The notes beneath the pieces are model-generated. The model was not told the DNA's origin. It searched no databases and was given only the letters and a program-made list of their open reading frames with translations. This document shows positions 16,797 to 25,816 of a stretch of DNA of 64,000 nt, one piece after another; within the stretch, counting starts at the first letter, position 1, and every line of letters starts with the position of its first letter. Position numbers and translations under genes: made by a program. Source of the stretch: Streptomyces ficellus (GTDB taxonomy: Bacteria > Actinomycetota > Actinomycetes > Streptomycetales > Streptomycetaceae); assembly GCF_030406405.1 (NCBI RefSeq), contig NZ_JAUEPL010000024.1:1-64000 (forward strand), given 5' to 3'.

Positions 16797-19576
16797 CGAC
16801 CGTCCCCCTCCGGTGTCGTTCCTGGTGCTGTCTCGCCGCGGCCGGCGGACGGGGCGCCCTCGGCGTTCTGCCGGCGCCCTCGCTGCCAGCCGCGTTGCAT
16901 CGCGGCCATACGGCTGCGTACTTCTTCCGCGTCGCGTTCCGCGTCATCGCTTTCCGCCGCGTCCCGACGTTCGGCTCCCTTGGGTGCGGGGCCGGCCGTG
17001 GCGGCGCTTTTCAGCTGGGGGGCGAGGCTGGCCTGGCGTACGCGGCGGGGCAGGCCGCGCAGCAGCAGGGTCGCCTCGTCGGGCGCGGGGTCGGTGGGTG
17101 TGGGCTCTGCGGGGGCGGCGCCGGGCGTTCGCGGGTCTTCCCCGTGGGGCGTCTCCGGGGCCGGGTGGGCGCGGCCGCGTTCGTCCAGGCGGCGGCCGCG
17201 GTCCGCGATGAGCTTGGGGGTTTTGCGGCGGGGCAGCGGGACAGGGCGGCCGGAGCGCTCCGGGTCCTGGTCGGAGGCCTGCTGGTGCTGCTCGTGGCCG
17301 CCGGGCACCGGGCGCAGTGGCCTGCGGGTGGCGCGGAACAGCCCGCCGCGTTCGGTCTCCGTATCCTCGATGTCGCCGAGATCGCCGAGCGGACCGCCCA
17401 GCCCGCCACCGAGCCGGTCACCGAGGCCGTCGCCAAGCCCTTCACCGAGCCTGTCGCTGAGCCGGTCCCCCAGCCTGTCGTTCAGCCGGTCACCGAGCCG
17501 GTCACCGAGCCGTTCTCCGAGGCCGAGCGCGCCGACCGGGGCCTCCAGCTCGACCGGGCCGTCCAGCAGGGAGGACGGGCCGGAGGTGGAGCGCCCGGAG
17601 GGCACCTGGGAGAGGGCCGCGCGACGGGGCGGGACGTCGCCGCCCTTGCGGTCCAGCCGGAACCCCGCGCCCTGCGTCTCGGGCGCTTCGGTGAGCAGCG
17701 CGGCCGGTATGAACACGACCGCGGTGGTCCCTCCGTACGGCGAGGGCTGGAGCGACACGCGCACGTTCTGGCGCTGGGCGAGGCGGCTGACGACGAAGAG
17801 GCCGAGCCGGTCGGTGTCGGAGAGTTCGAACTCTGGTGTCTCGGCGAGCCGCAGGTTCGCGTCGAGCATGGCTTCCGGGGTCATGCCGAGCCCCCGGTCG
17901 TGGATTTCGAGGGTGAAGCCGTTGGCGACCGGCTCGCCGAGGACCTGTACCGCGGTGTGCGGCGGCGAGAACACCGTGGCGTTCTCCAGCAGTTCGGCGA
18001 TGAGGTGGGTGAGGTCGGCGACGGCGGGTCCACCCACGCCGATGCGCGGCAGCCGGCGCACCTCGATGCGCTCGTAGTCCTCGACCTCGGCGACCGCGGC
18101 CCGTACGACGTCCATCAGCTGGACCGGCTTGCGCCACTGCCGCGAGGGGGCCGCGCCGGAGAGGATCACCAGGCCCTCGGCGTGGCGGCGCATACGGGTG
18201 GTGAGGTGGTCGAGCCGGAACAGGTCGGCGAGTTCCTCGGTGTCTTCGGTGCGCCGCTCCATGGTGTCGAGGAGGGTGAGCTGGCGGTGCAGCAGCACCT
18301 GGTTGCGGCGGGCGAGGTTGACGAAGACCTCGGAGACGCCTCGGCGCATGTCGGCCTGTTTGACGGCGGCTTCGACGGCGGCGCGCTGGAGGGTGTTGAG
18401 CGCCTGCCCGACCTGGCCGACCTCGTCCTTCTCGTACTCCAGGTGCGGCACTTCGGTCTCGACGTCGACGTGTTCACCGGCGGCCAGCCGGCGCATCACG
18501 CTGGGCAGCCGTACGCCCGAGACCTCCTGGGCCTCCTTGCGCAGGCGGCGCAGGTCGCGTACGAGGTCACGGCCGACGCGTACGGAGACGACGACGGACA
18601 CGAGCAGGGCGAGGAAGCCGAGGACGCCCGCGATGCCCGCCTTCAGCAGGACGCTGTACGCGGCGGGCTGGACCCGGTCCTGGTAGCGGTCGCTCGCCTC
18701 GGTGTTCTCGGTGGCGAGGTGGTCGAGGACCGGGTTGACCACATCCTGCCAGCGGGCGGCGTCGATCGTACGGGGTTCGTCGGTGGGGCCGGTGCCCAGC
18801 AGCTGGTCCTCGGCGTCCCGGAGGGGTTCGGTGTCGGGGCTGTGCCAGTACGTCCGGTAGATCTCGCGCTCGGTGACGGGCAGCAGCTCCAGGTTGACGT
18901 CGTAGAACAGCTCCCGGTGGGCGATGAGGTCGGAGACCGTACGGACCTCCTCTGCGGTGATCCGCTTGCTGATCAGTGAGGAGACCACCAGGGCGTCCTC
19001 GCGCGCGAGCATCTCGCGGGCCCGTATGAGGCCGACCAGGGCCCGGGCCTGCTTGTCCATCTCCACGTTCTCCAGCCCGTGGAGGGTCAGCAGGAAGCCG
19101 TAGCAGGGGTCGACGAGGTGGTTGTAGAAGTCGAGGGCCTGGATGCGGCCGACGGCACGGTTCTCGACGGACCGGCGCAGCGAGGCGAGGCCGTCGAGGG
19201 CTTCGAGGAGCGAATTGAGCCGCCCGGCCGCCGGGGGGCGCAGGGCCTCCACCACGCCGGGGTCCTTGGCGTTGGCCCGGATCCTGGCGATGGCCCGGTC
19301 GGTGGCGGCGCGTTCGCGGAGGAGCGTGGGGAGGGCGTCGGCGGAGCGCGGGTCGGCCAGGTAGACGAGGGTCTGGCGGCGTTCCTTCTGGATGACGCGG
19401 ACGGCGTCTTCGAGAGGGTGGCCGACCTTGTCGACGACATAGCCGACGTCCAGGAGCTGGTTGGCCTCGCGGCCGGTGATGAGCGTCGCGAATCCCCAGA
19501 GGCCGGTGAGGGACAGCAGCGGCACCAGGAGCAACGCCACGATCTTCCTGCGGATCGACTTCCCGCGAAAGCGCAT
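16793..19576 (-). CDS. cvnA: Conservon sensor histidine kinase-like protein CvnA
   Basis: 927-residue membrane sensor. Order: short basic N-terminus and TM1 (IVALLLVPLLSLTGLWGF), extracytoplasmic nitrate/nitrite-type sensing domain (about 40-310), TM2 (GIAGVLGFLALLVSVVVSV), HAMP-like region, dimerisation helices, and HATPase_c domain (about 490-640) with LLENATVFSPPHT (N box) and DRGLGMT. The tail is long and low complexity, with about ten GDRL-type tetrapeptides near residues 683-727. No clear phospho-accepting H box was identified. ATG 19576 has GGGGAGG upstream. First gene of the overlapping cvnABCD operon. Confidence 0.92.
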   Translation of the reverse strand: MRFRGKSIRRKIVALLLVPLLSLTGLWGFATLITGREANQLLDVGYVVDKVGHPLEDAVRVIQKERRQTLVYLADPRSADALPTLLRERAATDRAIARIRANAKDPGVVEALRPPAAGRLNSLLEALDGLASLRRSVENRAVGRIQALDFYNHLVDPCYGFLLTLHGLENVEMDKQARALVGLIRAREMLAREDALVVSSLISKRITAEEVRTVSDLIAHRELFYDVNLELLPVTEREIYRTYWHSPDTEPLRDAEDQLLGTGPTDEPRTIDAARWQDVVNPVLDHLATENTEASDRYQDRVQPAAYSVLLKAGIAGVLGFLALLVSVVVSVRVGRDLVRDLRRLRKEAQEVSGVRLPSVMRRLAAGEHVDVETEVPHLEYEKDEVGQVGQALNTLQRAAVEAAVKQADMRRGVSEVFVNLARRNQVLLHRQLTLLDTMERRTEDTEELADLFRLDHLTTRMRRHAEGLVILSGAAPSRQWRKPVQLMDVVRAAVAEVEDYERIEVRRLPRIGVGGPAVADLTHLIAELLENATVFSPPHTAVQVLGEPVANGFTLEIHDRGLGMTPEAMLDANLRLAETPEFELSDTDRLGLFVVSRLAQRQNVRVSLQPSPYGGTTAVVFIPAALLTEAPETQGAGFRLDRKGGDVPPRRAALSQVPSGRSTSGPSSLLDGPVELEAPVGALGLGERLGDRLGDRLNDRLGDRLSDRLGEGLGDGLGDRLGGGLGGPLGDLGDIEDTETERGGLFRATRRPLRPVPGGHEQHQQASDQDPERSGRPVPLPRRKTPKLIADRGRRLDERGRAHPAPETPHGEDPRTPGAAPAEPTPTDPAPDEATLLLRGLPRRVRQASLAPQLKSAATAGPAPKGAERRDAAESDDAERDAEEVRSRMAAMQRGWQRGRRQNAEGAPSAGRGETAPGTTPEGDGR
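17395..17530 (-). repeat. 12-bp coding repeat in cvnA (GDRL tetrapeptides)
   Basis: About eleven imperfect 12-bp units encode LGERLGDRLGDRLNDRLGDR and continue in the same style into the LGDGLGDRLGG segment. All indels stay in multiples of 12, so the frame is kept. The segment lies in the cytoplasmic tail after the ATPase domain, in a Pro/Arg-rich region without predicted fold. Confidence 0.85.
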
Positions 19577-20052
19577 GGCCTCCCCTACTCGCACCCTCCC
19601 GCCGCCCGGCGCGGGTGTTCACATCAACACATCAATAAACGGCGCGAGCCTACTACTGCCGCGTGGACAACTCGAAGGGACGTCCGGGCCATTTTCAGCC
19701 GCGGTGTGCCGCGCAGATCATGAGTTGTCCTGGTATTCGGGGAGTTGACTTTCGCCATTGTGGCCTATGACACCTGTCAGGACATCGCTTCGCGAAGGAC
19801 GGCAGATGGCTGGAACCGTGCGTTCCGGTCGACTTCCGGTCGACTTCCGGACGACTCGGGGTGAGTGGGGGTGAGTCGGGTGAGTCAGCGGGACTCGGTG
19901 GGAATCTTCTCCGCCGGCTGTTCGTCCTTCTGTACGGGGAAGCGAGAACTGTCGAGAACTGTCGAGGCGGAGCGGTGGCTCAAGGCCGGCGTGAAGCGGC
20001 TCAAGACGGGCAGCCGACCCTGAAGACGGTCCGTGGTGGGGAGTGCGGTTCG
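19577..20052. other. Divergent intergenic region cvnA / membrane protein
   Basis: 476 bp. It must carry the cvnA promoter (leftward) and a rightward promoter. AT-rich patches are at 19618-19640 (TCAACACATCAATAAAC) and 19741-19775. A 12-bp direct repeat (TTCCGGTCGACT-type) occurs at about 19826-19855, followed by GTGAGT repeats to 19885. No promoter pair with acceptable spacing stands out. The reading frame open from 19861 lacks support before ATG 20053. Confidence 0.5.
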
Positions 20053-20460
20053 ATGGAGACGGCGTCGCGGAGTGAACTGTGGGTGGAGGAGCCGGTGGGG
20101 AGGCGCAGGCTCCCCGATCCGGTCCGTACGGCGGCGGTGCGCGCCGTGCTCATCGCGGCACTGACGTTGATACAGGCCGTGGTGGCCTTCTTCTTCACCC
20201 TCACGGCCTTCTGGCTGGCCTTCCCCATGGTGCTCACCAGTGTCGCCAGCACGGTGGTGGCGACCTGGGCGGCACTGGACGTGTGGGTGACCCGGCAGGT
20301 GTGGAACCAGCGCCACGGTGTCGTGTCGACGCCGAGCAGTACGGCGCGCGCGCTGCGGCAGGAGCGGCGCAGGGCCCGGCGGGCGGCCCGGACGGAAGCC
20401 CGCGAGGCGGCGCGGATACGGCGACGGGACACACGCGGCGGCCACCTGTCCCGGGCGTGA
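20053..20460 (+). CDS. Small integral membrane protein, hypothetical
   Basis: 135 residues from ATG 20053, with GGGGAG about 10 nt upstream. Two adjacent hydrophobic segments (about residues 30-52 and 56-75: VLIAALTLIQAVVAFFFTLTA and WLAFPMVLTSVASTVVATWA) make a helical hairpin. The C-terminal third is very basic (RQERRRARRAARTEAREAAR) and probably faces the cytoplasm. Similar proteins are common in Streptomyces without known function. It converges on the condensin-like operon across a repeat array. Confidence 0.75.
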   Translation: METASRSELWVEEPVGRRRLPDPVRTAAVRAVLIAALTLIQAVVAFFFTLTAFWLAFPMVLTSVASTVVATWAALDVWVTRQVWNQRHGVVSTPSSTARALRQERRRARRAARTEAREAARIRRRDTRGGHLSRA

Positions 20461-21012
20461 GCCCGTGTTCGGCCCGGCCTGAGCCCGCGTCCTGCCCTGG
20501 GCCTGAACCCGGTCCTGCCCTGGGCCTGAACCCCGTCCTGTTCCGGGCCTGAGCCCGCGACCGTCCCGGGCCTCAACCCGCGTGCTGCCCTGGGCCTGAG
20601 CCCGCGTCGTGGCCGGGACGTGAGGCCGTGTTTGTCCCGGGCCTCAACCGCGTCCTGCCGCGGGCCTGAAGTCGCGTCCGCCCAAACCTCAACCCGCGTC
20701 GTGGCCGGGACCGAGCCCGTGTCCTGGCCGGGGCATGAGCCCGCGACCGTCCCGGGCCTCAACCGCGTCGTGGCCGGGACCTGAGCCGGGGTCCTGGCCG
20801 GGGCCTGAGCCCGCGACCGTCCCGGGCCTCAACCGCGTCGTGGCCGGGACCTGAGCCGGGGTCCTGGCCGGGGCCTGAGCCCGCGACCGTCCCGAGCCTC
20901 AACCCGCGTGCTGCCCTGGGCCTGAGCCCGCGTCGTGGCCGGGACCGGAGCCGGGGTCCTGGCCCGGGTCTGGGACGGGGGCGCCCGGCTGTCGCCTCGT
21001 CGTTGGCTCCCC
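20461..21012. repeat. GC-rich degenerate tandem-repeat array with a 70-bp periodic core
   Basis: 552 bp between the convergent small membrane protein gene and the SMC-like gene. Built of short units such as CCTGAGCCCGCGTC and GTGGCCGGGAC. From 20741 the pattern has an exact 70-bp period: 20741-20810 and 20811-20880 are identical by eye, and a third diverging copy starts at 20881. Open frames through it are a by-product of the GC-rich repeats. No terminator-like perfect stem was found, although the unit has inverted GGCC-rich parts that could fold. Confidence 0.85.
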
Positions 21013-24000
21013 TTACGTGTTTGTGGGGCGGCCGGCGGTGGCCGGGTCCGTCTGGCTGCGCTTGAACATGCGCGTGGCGGTGATCTCGCCGTGCACCACC
21101 GGTTCGCCGTCGCCGGGCTGCTGCGGCAGGCCGGGGCGCAGATGCTCCTCGACGCTGATGTACTTCAGCCCCGCCCGCAGGTCCGCGTCGTTGCGCAACC
21201 GGATGACCAGGGGGAACTCGGCGAGCGCTGTCGTGTCGAACAGGCCCGTGGTGTACAGCAGCTGGACGCCGAGCGCGTCCGAGACGGCCCGCTGGAGCTC
21301 CAGCAGGTACGTGGCGTTGGCGCGGCCGATCGGGTTGTCGAGGAACAGCGTGCCGGCGTGCCGGTGCTTGTCGCGGCCCCGGTCGTTGCTCCGCAGCGCG
21401 GCCATCGTGCAGTAGAGGGCGATGGCCGCGGTGAGCAGCTGGCCGCCCGAGAAGACGTCGCCCATCTGCCCGACCGGGACGCGCTCGGCGCGCAGTACCG
21501 CGTCGGGCTTGAGGATCTCCACCGCCACACCCCTGGGCTGCAGCGCGGCCTGGACGCCGCGCAGCAGCAGGGACATGCCGTCCCGGCGCAGGTCGGAGTT
21601 CTTCTTGACGGCCGCCCGGGTCGCCTCGTCGATGACCTCGCCGAGCCGCTCGACCAGCGTCGCCTGGTCCGGCTCATCGAAGCGGATGCGCAGGAACTCC
21701 TGGCCGGACCACTCGCCGAGGCCCTCGGGGAGCCGGGACAGGCGCTGCGCCGAACGGAGCGTGGCGAGCGCGGACTCCACCAGGCCGCGCAGCCGGTCGA
21801 CGATGGAGTCGCGGTTGCGCTCCAGCTGCGCCAGCTCGTCGGTGAGGACCCGCAGCCGGGGCGCGAAGGCGTCCGCCCACTTCGCGGCGTGCTCGGGCAG
21901 GGCCGAGGCGGGCAGCTCCCGGATCTGCTGCCGGGCCGGGGTGCGGACCTGCTCGTAACGGGTGGAGTTGGCGTGCCGTACGAGGATGTCGCAGGCCTCG
22001 CGTACGGCGGCGTCGGCGGCGGACAGGTCGGCCGCGCAGCCGCGCAGGGAGCGCCGCACCTCGGCGGCGGACTGCCGTGCCTCCTCCAGGCTGCCGGCGT
22101 ACGGCTCCGGGGCCTCCTGGTCGTCGTCCGTGTGCTCCCTGAGCAGGTCGCGCAGGAGGGCTGCGGTCTCGTCGAAGCCGCCCGCCGCGTCCTCGGCGGC
22201 GCGGTGCGCCTGGAGGAGCCGGGCGTGCGTGGCGCGGGCGGTCTCCAGCGCGTCGGTGCGGACGGCCAGTTCGGTGGTGGCGGTGCGGAGCAGGGACTGC
22301 GCGTGGTCGGCGTCGGCGGGGATCAGCTCGTCCGGGAGCTCGGTGTGCGATTCGCCGTCCGCGGGGGCCAGGCGTTCGGCCTCGCCGCGCAGCCGGCCGA
22401 GTTTCTCGCTGGCCTCGGATGCACGGGACTCCAGCATCTGCACCAGGGATTCGGCGCGGGCGGCCGCGGCCTGGCGGGACGGGCCGTCCGCGCCGTCCGG
22501 GCTCTCGAGGAGCTGTTCGGCGCGGGTGCGGACCTTGTTGGTGAGCCGGTCCAGCTCGGCGAGGGCGGCGCTCTCGTCGCTCTCGGCGCGGGCCTGTTCG
22601 GCGCGCAGGTCGGCGCCGACGCCGACCTTCTCGTACAGCTGGGAGGCGGCGCGGTAGGCCTCGCGGAGGGTGGGCAGGGCGGTGCGCGGGGTGCCGGCGT
22701 CCGGCTCGTCGTCGGGGACGTTCTCGGGGGCGCCGGCGATCTCGGCGCGCTCGGCGCGCAGGGCGCGGGCGGTGCGGTGGGCGTCGTCGGCGGCGCGCTG
22801 GGCGGCGCGGCGGTCCTCGTCGGCGGCGCGGGCTCGCTCCAGGCAGGTCTGGGCCCTGGCCTCGGACTCGGCGGCCTCGTCGGCCAGTTCGCGGAGCCTG
22901 GCCTGCCAGCCGGCCCGTTCCCGCAGCCGGAACGCCAGGCCCGCGAGCGCGTCGGCGGCGCGCCGGGCCCGCTGGGCGGCTTCCTGCCGCTCGTCGCGTA
23001 CGCGGGCGGTGTCGGCGGCCGCCTCGTCGGCCTCGGCGCGGGCGGCGCGGGCTTCCGCGAGCGCGGCCTGGGCCGCTTCGGCGGTTTCGCGCGCGGTGGC
23101 GGCGGCTTCCGCGAGTTCGGTGAGCATGCCGGGCGGGCAGTCGGCGCGCCAGGAGCCGATGCGGGCGGCGAGCGAGCGGTCGGCGGTGAGGCGGGCGGCG
23201 AGGGCGCGGATCTCCTCGTCACGGGCGGCGGCGCGGGCGCGCAGGGCCTGCCGCTCCTCGTCGGCGGCGTGCTCGTCGTGCATGGCCGGGTTCGGCGGGA
23301 CGAGGAAGACGTCCGTGTCGGTGCCGCGCTGCCCCGGTACGGGGGCGAGGAGGGCGGCGGCGGTCCCCACGGCCACGGCGGAGCGCGGCAGCAGGGCGGC
23401 GCCCGCGAGGGCGTCGCGGGCCCGGGCGTACGAGACGGGGTCGGTGATCACCACACCGTCGACCAGCTCGGGGCGGGCGGCGAGCACGGCGGCGTGGTCG
23501 GCGGGGTCGACGGCCTGGGCGAGGTACCGCCAGCCGGGGAGCGCGGGGATGCCCTGCTCGCCGAGGAACTCGACGGTCGCCAGGACGTCGGGTCCGGGCG
23601 GCAGCAGCCCTCCGTCACCGAGGGCGCCGAGGATGCGTGAGTCGTCGGCGGCTGCGGTGCGCAGCTCGAACAGCTTGCGCTCGGCGGAGGCGATGCCCTG
23701 GTCGAGGAGATCACGCAGTTCATCGGCGTACCGGTCGAACTCCTCGACCGTGAGGGGGTTGTCGGTGCCCCGGCGTGGTGCGGCGAGCCGCTCGTCGGTG
23801 CCGGAGCCGGAGCCGAAGCCGTTGCCGGAGCCGGTGGGGGAGCCGGTGCTGGTGCCGGTACTGGTGCTGGAGCCGGAGCCGTTGCCGGTGCCCTGGCGGG
23901 GCTGGGGGACGGCCGGTTTCGCGCCGGGAAGGCTCAGCAGTTCGGCGAGGCGCTCCTCGGCGGCGATGGACTCGGCGGCGCGGCGCTCGGCCTGGTGGGC

Positions 24001-25767
24001 GTTCTCGGCCGCCTGGGCGGCGTCGGCGGCGCGGGCGGCGGCCAGTTCGGCGCGGGATTCGGCGGCGGCGGCTTCCTTGGCGCGCTCGGCCGCCGTGCGG
24101 GCGGCGTCGCGGGCCGCCTCCCAGGCGGCCACGGTGGTCTTCTCGGCGTCGCTGGCGGCGAGCGCGGCACGGGCCGGGTCGGCGTCGGGGGCGGTGTCGT
24201 CGAGCCAGCCGGCCCGTACCGCCTCGGCGGTCTCCTGCTCGACCTCGGCGAGGCGCTGGCGCAGGTGGCCGGCCTCGCTGCGGGCGCGCTGGGCCTCGGT
24301 GGCGGCGACGGTGGCGTCACGGTGCGCGGTCTCGCCCGCCTCCTGGAGGGCGGCGGAGCGCTCCTCCTCCTCGCCCGCGTGCCGCTCGCCCTCCTCGGCG
24401 GCGGCGTGCAGGGCGCGTACGAGGTCGGCGGCGGCCTTGGCGCGGGCGGCGAGCGCGGGGGCGGCGTCCCGCTCGGCCTCCCGGATGGCGGCGGACACGC
24501 GGGCGGAGCGGTCGGCGGCGGCGCGGTGGCGCAGGACCACCTCGGTGGCCTGCCAGGCGGCGTGCAGGGTGCGGGCGTCGCTCAGCTCGCGGCGCTGTGC
24601 GGCGGCGCCCTTCTCGGCGGCGGTCAGGGCCAGGGAGGCGTGCCGATAGGCCAGTTCGGCGGCGATGAGGGAGGCGCGGGCGCGGGCCTCATCGGCCTCG
24701 GTGACGGTGTGGGCCGCCGCGGTGACCCGCTCGGCCAGTTCGGCGGTGCGGCCGCGCTCCTCGGCGGCGCGGGCGGACATGCGGCGGGCGAGCGTGCGCG
24801 TGCGGCGCTCGGCGCCCGCGTGGATGTCGCGGGCACGCGCGCGCGTGTCGGCCGCTTCGACGATCCGGCCGAGGAGGTCGACCGACCCGGCGGTGAAGTC
24901 GCGTTCGGCGGTGAGCTCGGCGCGGCGGCCCAGCTTGTTGCCGAAGCCGCTGACGAGGTCGGCCAGGCCGTCCGTGTCGCGGGTGTCGGTGACCGCGCGC
25001 AGCAGCAGGTCGGTGAAGTCGGAGTCCTTCTTGACCGCGAACAGGCCGGCGGCCTCGCCCTCGTCGGCGTTCATCTCCCGCTGGTAGCGGAAGAGTTCGG
25101 GGTCGAGGCCCAGGTCGCCGAGGTGTTCGTTCCAGCGGTCGTGGATCTCCTCCCAGTACACCTCCAGGTGCGGGTACGCCTTGCCCGCCTCCGTGAGGGC
25201 GTCGCGGAAGCCCTTCATGGTGCGGCGGCGGCCCTGGGCGCCGGAGATGCCTTCGCCGGGCGGGCGTACGGAGGTGGCCTCGGCGACCGGCAGCGAATCG
25301 AGGCTGAGGCCGGGGCCCGGGCGGAAGGAGTACCAGGCCTCGGCGAACTTGCGCGGGTCGTTGGAGACCTGCCGGCCGCGCCACTCGCTGACCTTGCCGA
25401 CGACGACCAGCTCGCCGGTGAGGGTGTGCTGCCACTCCAGGGCGACATGGCCGCAGTCGTCGGCAAGCAGGAACTTGCGCAGGACGCCGGAGCTGGCGCC
25501 GCCGAGCGTGTTGCGGTGGCCCGGCAGCATGACCGAGAAGATCAGCTTGAGGAGGACGGACTTGCCGCCGCCGTTCTCCAGGAAGAGCACGCCCGCGGGG
25601 GCGGGCCGGCGCGGCGGGCCGACCGGCTCCTCCTCGAAGAACTCCGCCTGGGTCGGGGCGGGGTTGGGCACGGGCTCGCCCACTCCGCGCAGGTCCAGCA
25701 CGGTGTCGGCGTAGCGCGCACCGGCGGGCCCGATGGAGTAGAGGCGGACCCGGGACAACTCGTACAT
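21013..25767 (-). CDS. SMC/MukB/JetC-like coiled-coil ATPase of a condensin-type complex
   Basis: 1584 residues. N-terminal head with P-loop LENGGGKS (residues 63-70). Long Ala/Glu/Arg-rich coiled coils (about 290-620 and 830-1400). Central globular hinge (about 690-790, GDGGLLPPGPDVLATVEFLG) preceded by a Gly/Ser/Thr linker (about 626-660). C-terminal head with ABC signature FSGGQ near residue 1440 and Walker B LFLDNPIG near 1478, where the usual catalytic Glu is Asn. This is the MukB/MksB/JetC layout. It is last in an operon after MksF-like and MksE-like genes. Expected to organise or restrain DNA by ATP-driven loop formation; no JetD/MksG nuclease is adjacent. Assignment by architecture only. 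Confidence 0.85.
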   Translation of the reverse strand: MYELSRVRLYSIGPAGARYADTVLDLRGVGEPVPNPAPTQAEFFEEEPVGPPRRPAPAGVLFLENGGGKSVLLKLIFSVMLPGHRNTLGGASSGVLRKFLLADDCGHVALEWQHTLTGELVVVGKVSEWRGRQVSNDPRKFAEAWYSFRPGPGLSLDSLPVAEATSVRPPGEGISGAQGRRRTMKGFRDALTEAGKAYPHLEVYWEEIHDRWNEHLGDLGLDPELFRYQREMNADEGEAAGLFAVKKDSDFTDLLLRAVTDTRDTDGLADLVSGFGNKLGRRAELTAERDFTAGSVDLLGRIVEAADTRARARDIHAGAERRTRTLARRMSARAAEERGRTAELAERVTAAAHTVTEADEARARASLIAAELAYRHASLALTAAEKGAAAQRRELSDARTLHAAWQATEVVLRHRAAADRSARVSAAIREAERDAAPALAARAKAAADLVRALHAAAEEGERHAGEEEERSAALQEAGETAHRDATVAATEAQRARSEAGHLRQRLAEVEQETAEAVRAGWLDDTAPDADPARAALAASDAEKTTVAAWEAARDAARTAAERAKEAAAAESRAELAAARAADAAQAAENAHQAERRAAESIAAEERLAELLSLPGAKPAVPQPRQGTGNGSGSSTSTGTSTGSPTGSGNGFGSGSGTDERLAAPRRGTDNPLTVEEFDRYADELRDLLDQGIASAERKLFELRTAAADDSRILGALGDGGLLPPGPDVLATVEFLGEQGIPALPGWRYLAQAVDPADHAAVLAARPELVDGVVITDPVSYARARDALAGAALLPRSAVAVGTAAALLAPVPGQRGTDTDVFLVPPNPAMHDEHAADEERQALRARAAARDEEIRALAARLTADRSLAARIGSWRADCPPGMLTELAEAAATARETAEAAQAALAEARAARAEADEAAADTARVRDERQEAAQRARRAADALAGLAFRLRERAGWQARLRELADEAAESEARAQTCLERARAADEDRRAAQRAADDAHRTARALRAERAEIAGAPENVPDDEPDAGTPRTALPTLREAYRAASQLYEKVGVGADLRAEQARAESDESAALAELDRLTNKVRTRAEQLLESPDGADGPSRQAAAARAESLVQMLESRASEASEKLGRLRGEAERLAPADGESHTELPDELIPADADHAQSLLRTATTELAVRTDALETARATHARLLQAHRAAEDAAGGFDETAALLRDLLREHTDDDQEAPEPYAGSLEEARQSAAEVRRSLRGCAADLSAADAAVREACDILVRHANSTRYEQVRTPARQQIRELPASALPEHAAKWADAFAPRLRVLTDELAQLERNRDSIVDRLRGLVESALATLRSAQRLSRLPEGLGEWSGQEFLRIRFDEPDQATLVERLGEVIDEATRAAVKKNSDLRRDGMSLLLRGVQAALQPRGVAVEILKPDAVLRAERVPVGQMGDVFSGGQLLTAAIALYCTMAALRSNDRGRDKHRHAGTLFLDNPIGRANATYLLELQRAVSDALGVQLLYTTGLFDTTALAEFPLVIRLRNDADLRAGLKYISVEEHLRPGLPQQPGDGEPVVHGEITATRMFKRSQTDPATAGRPTNT

Positions 25768-25816
25768 GGCGGCGGACTTTCAGTCGTGTGCTGGGGGGTT
25801 ACGCGTGTTGCGCGAG

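Noticed and set aside
16763..18979. Long rightward frame opposite cvnA
   Set aside because: Antisense of cvnA; repeats in it are just the complement of the GDRL coding repeats.
20001..20762. 253-aa leftward frame through the repeat array
   Set aside because: Created by GC-rich repeats and the antisense of the small membrane protein; no start context or domain.
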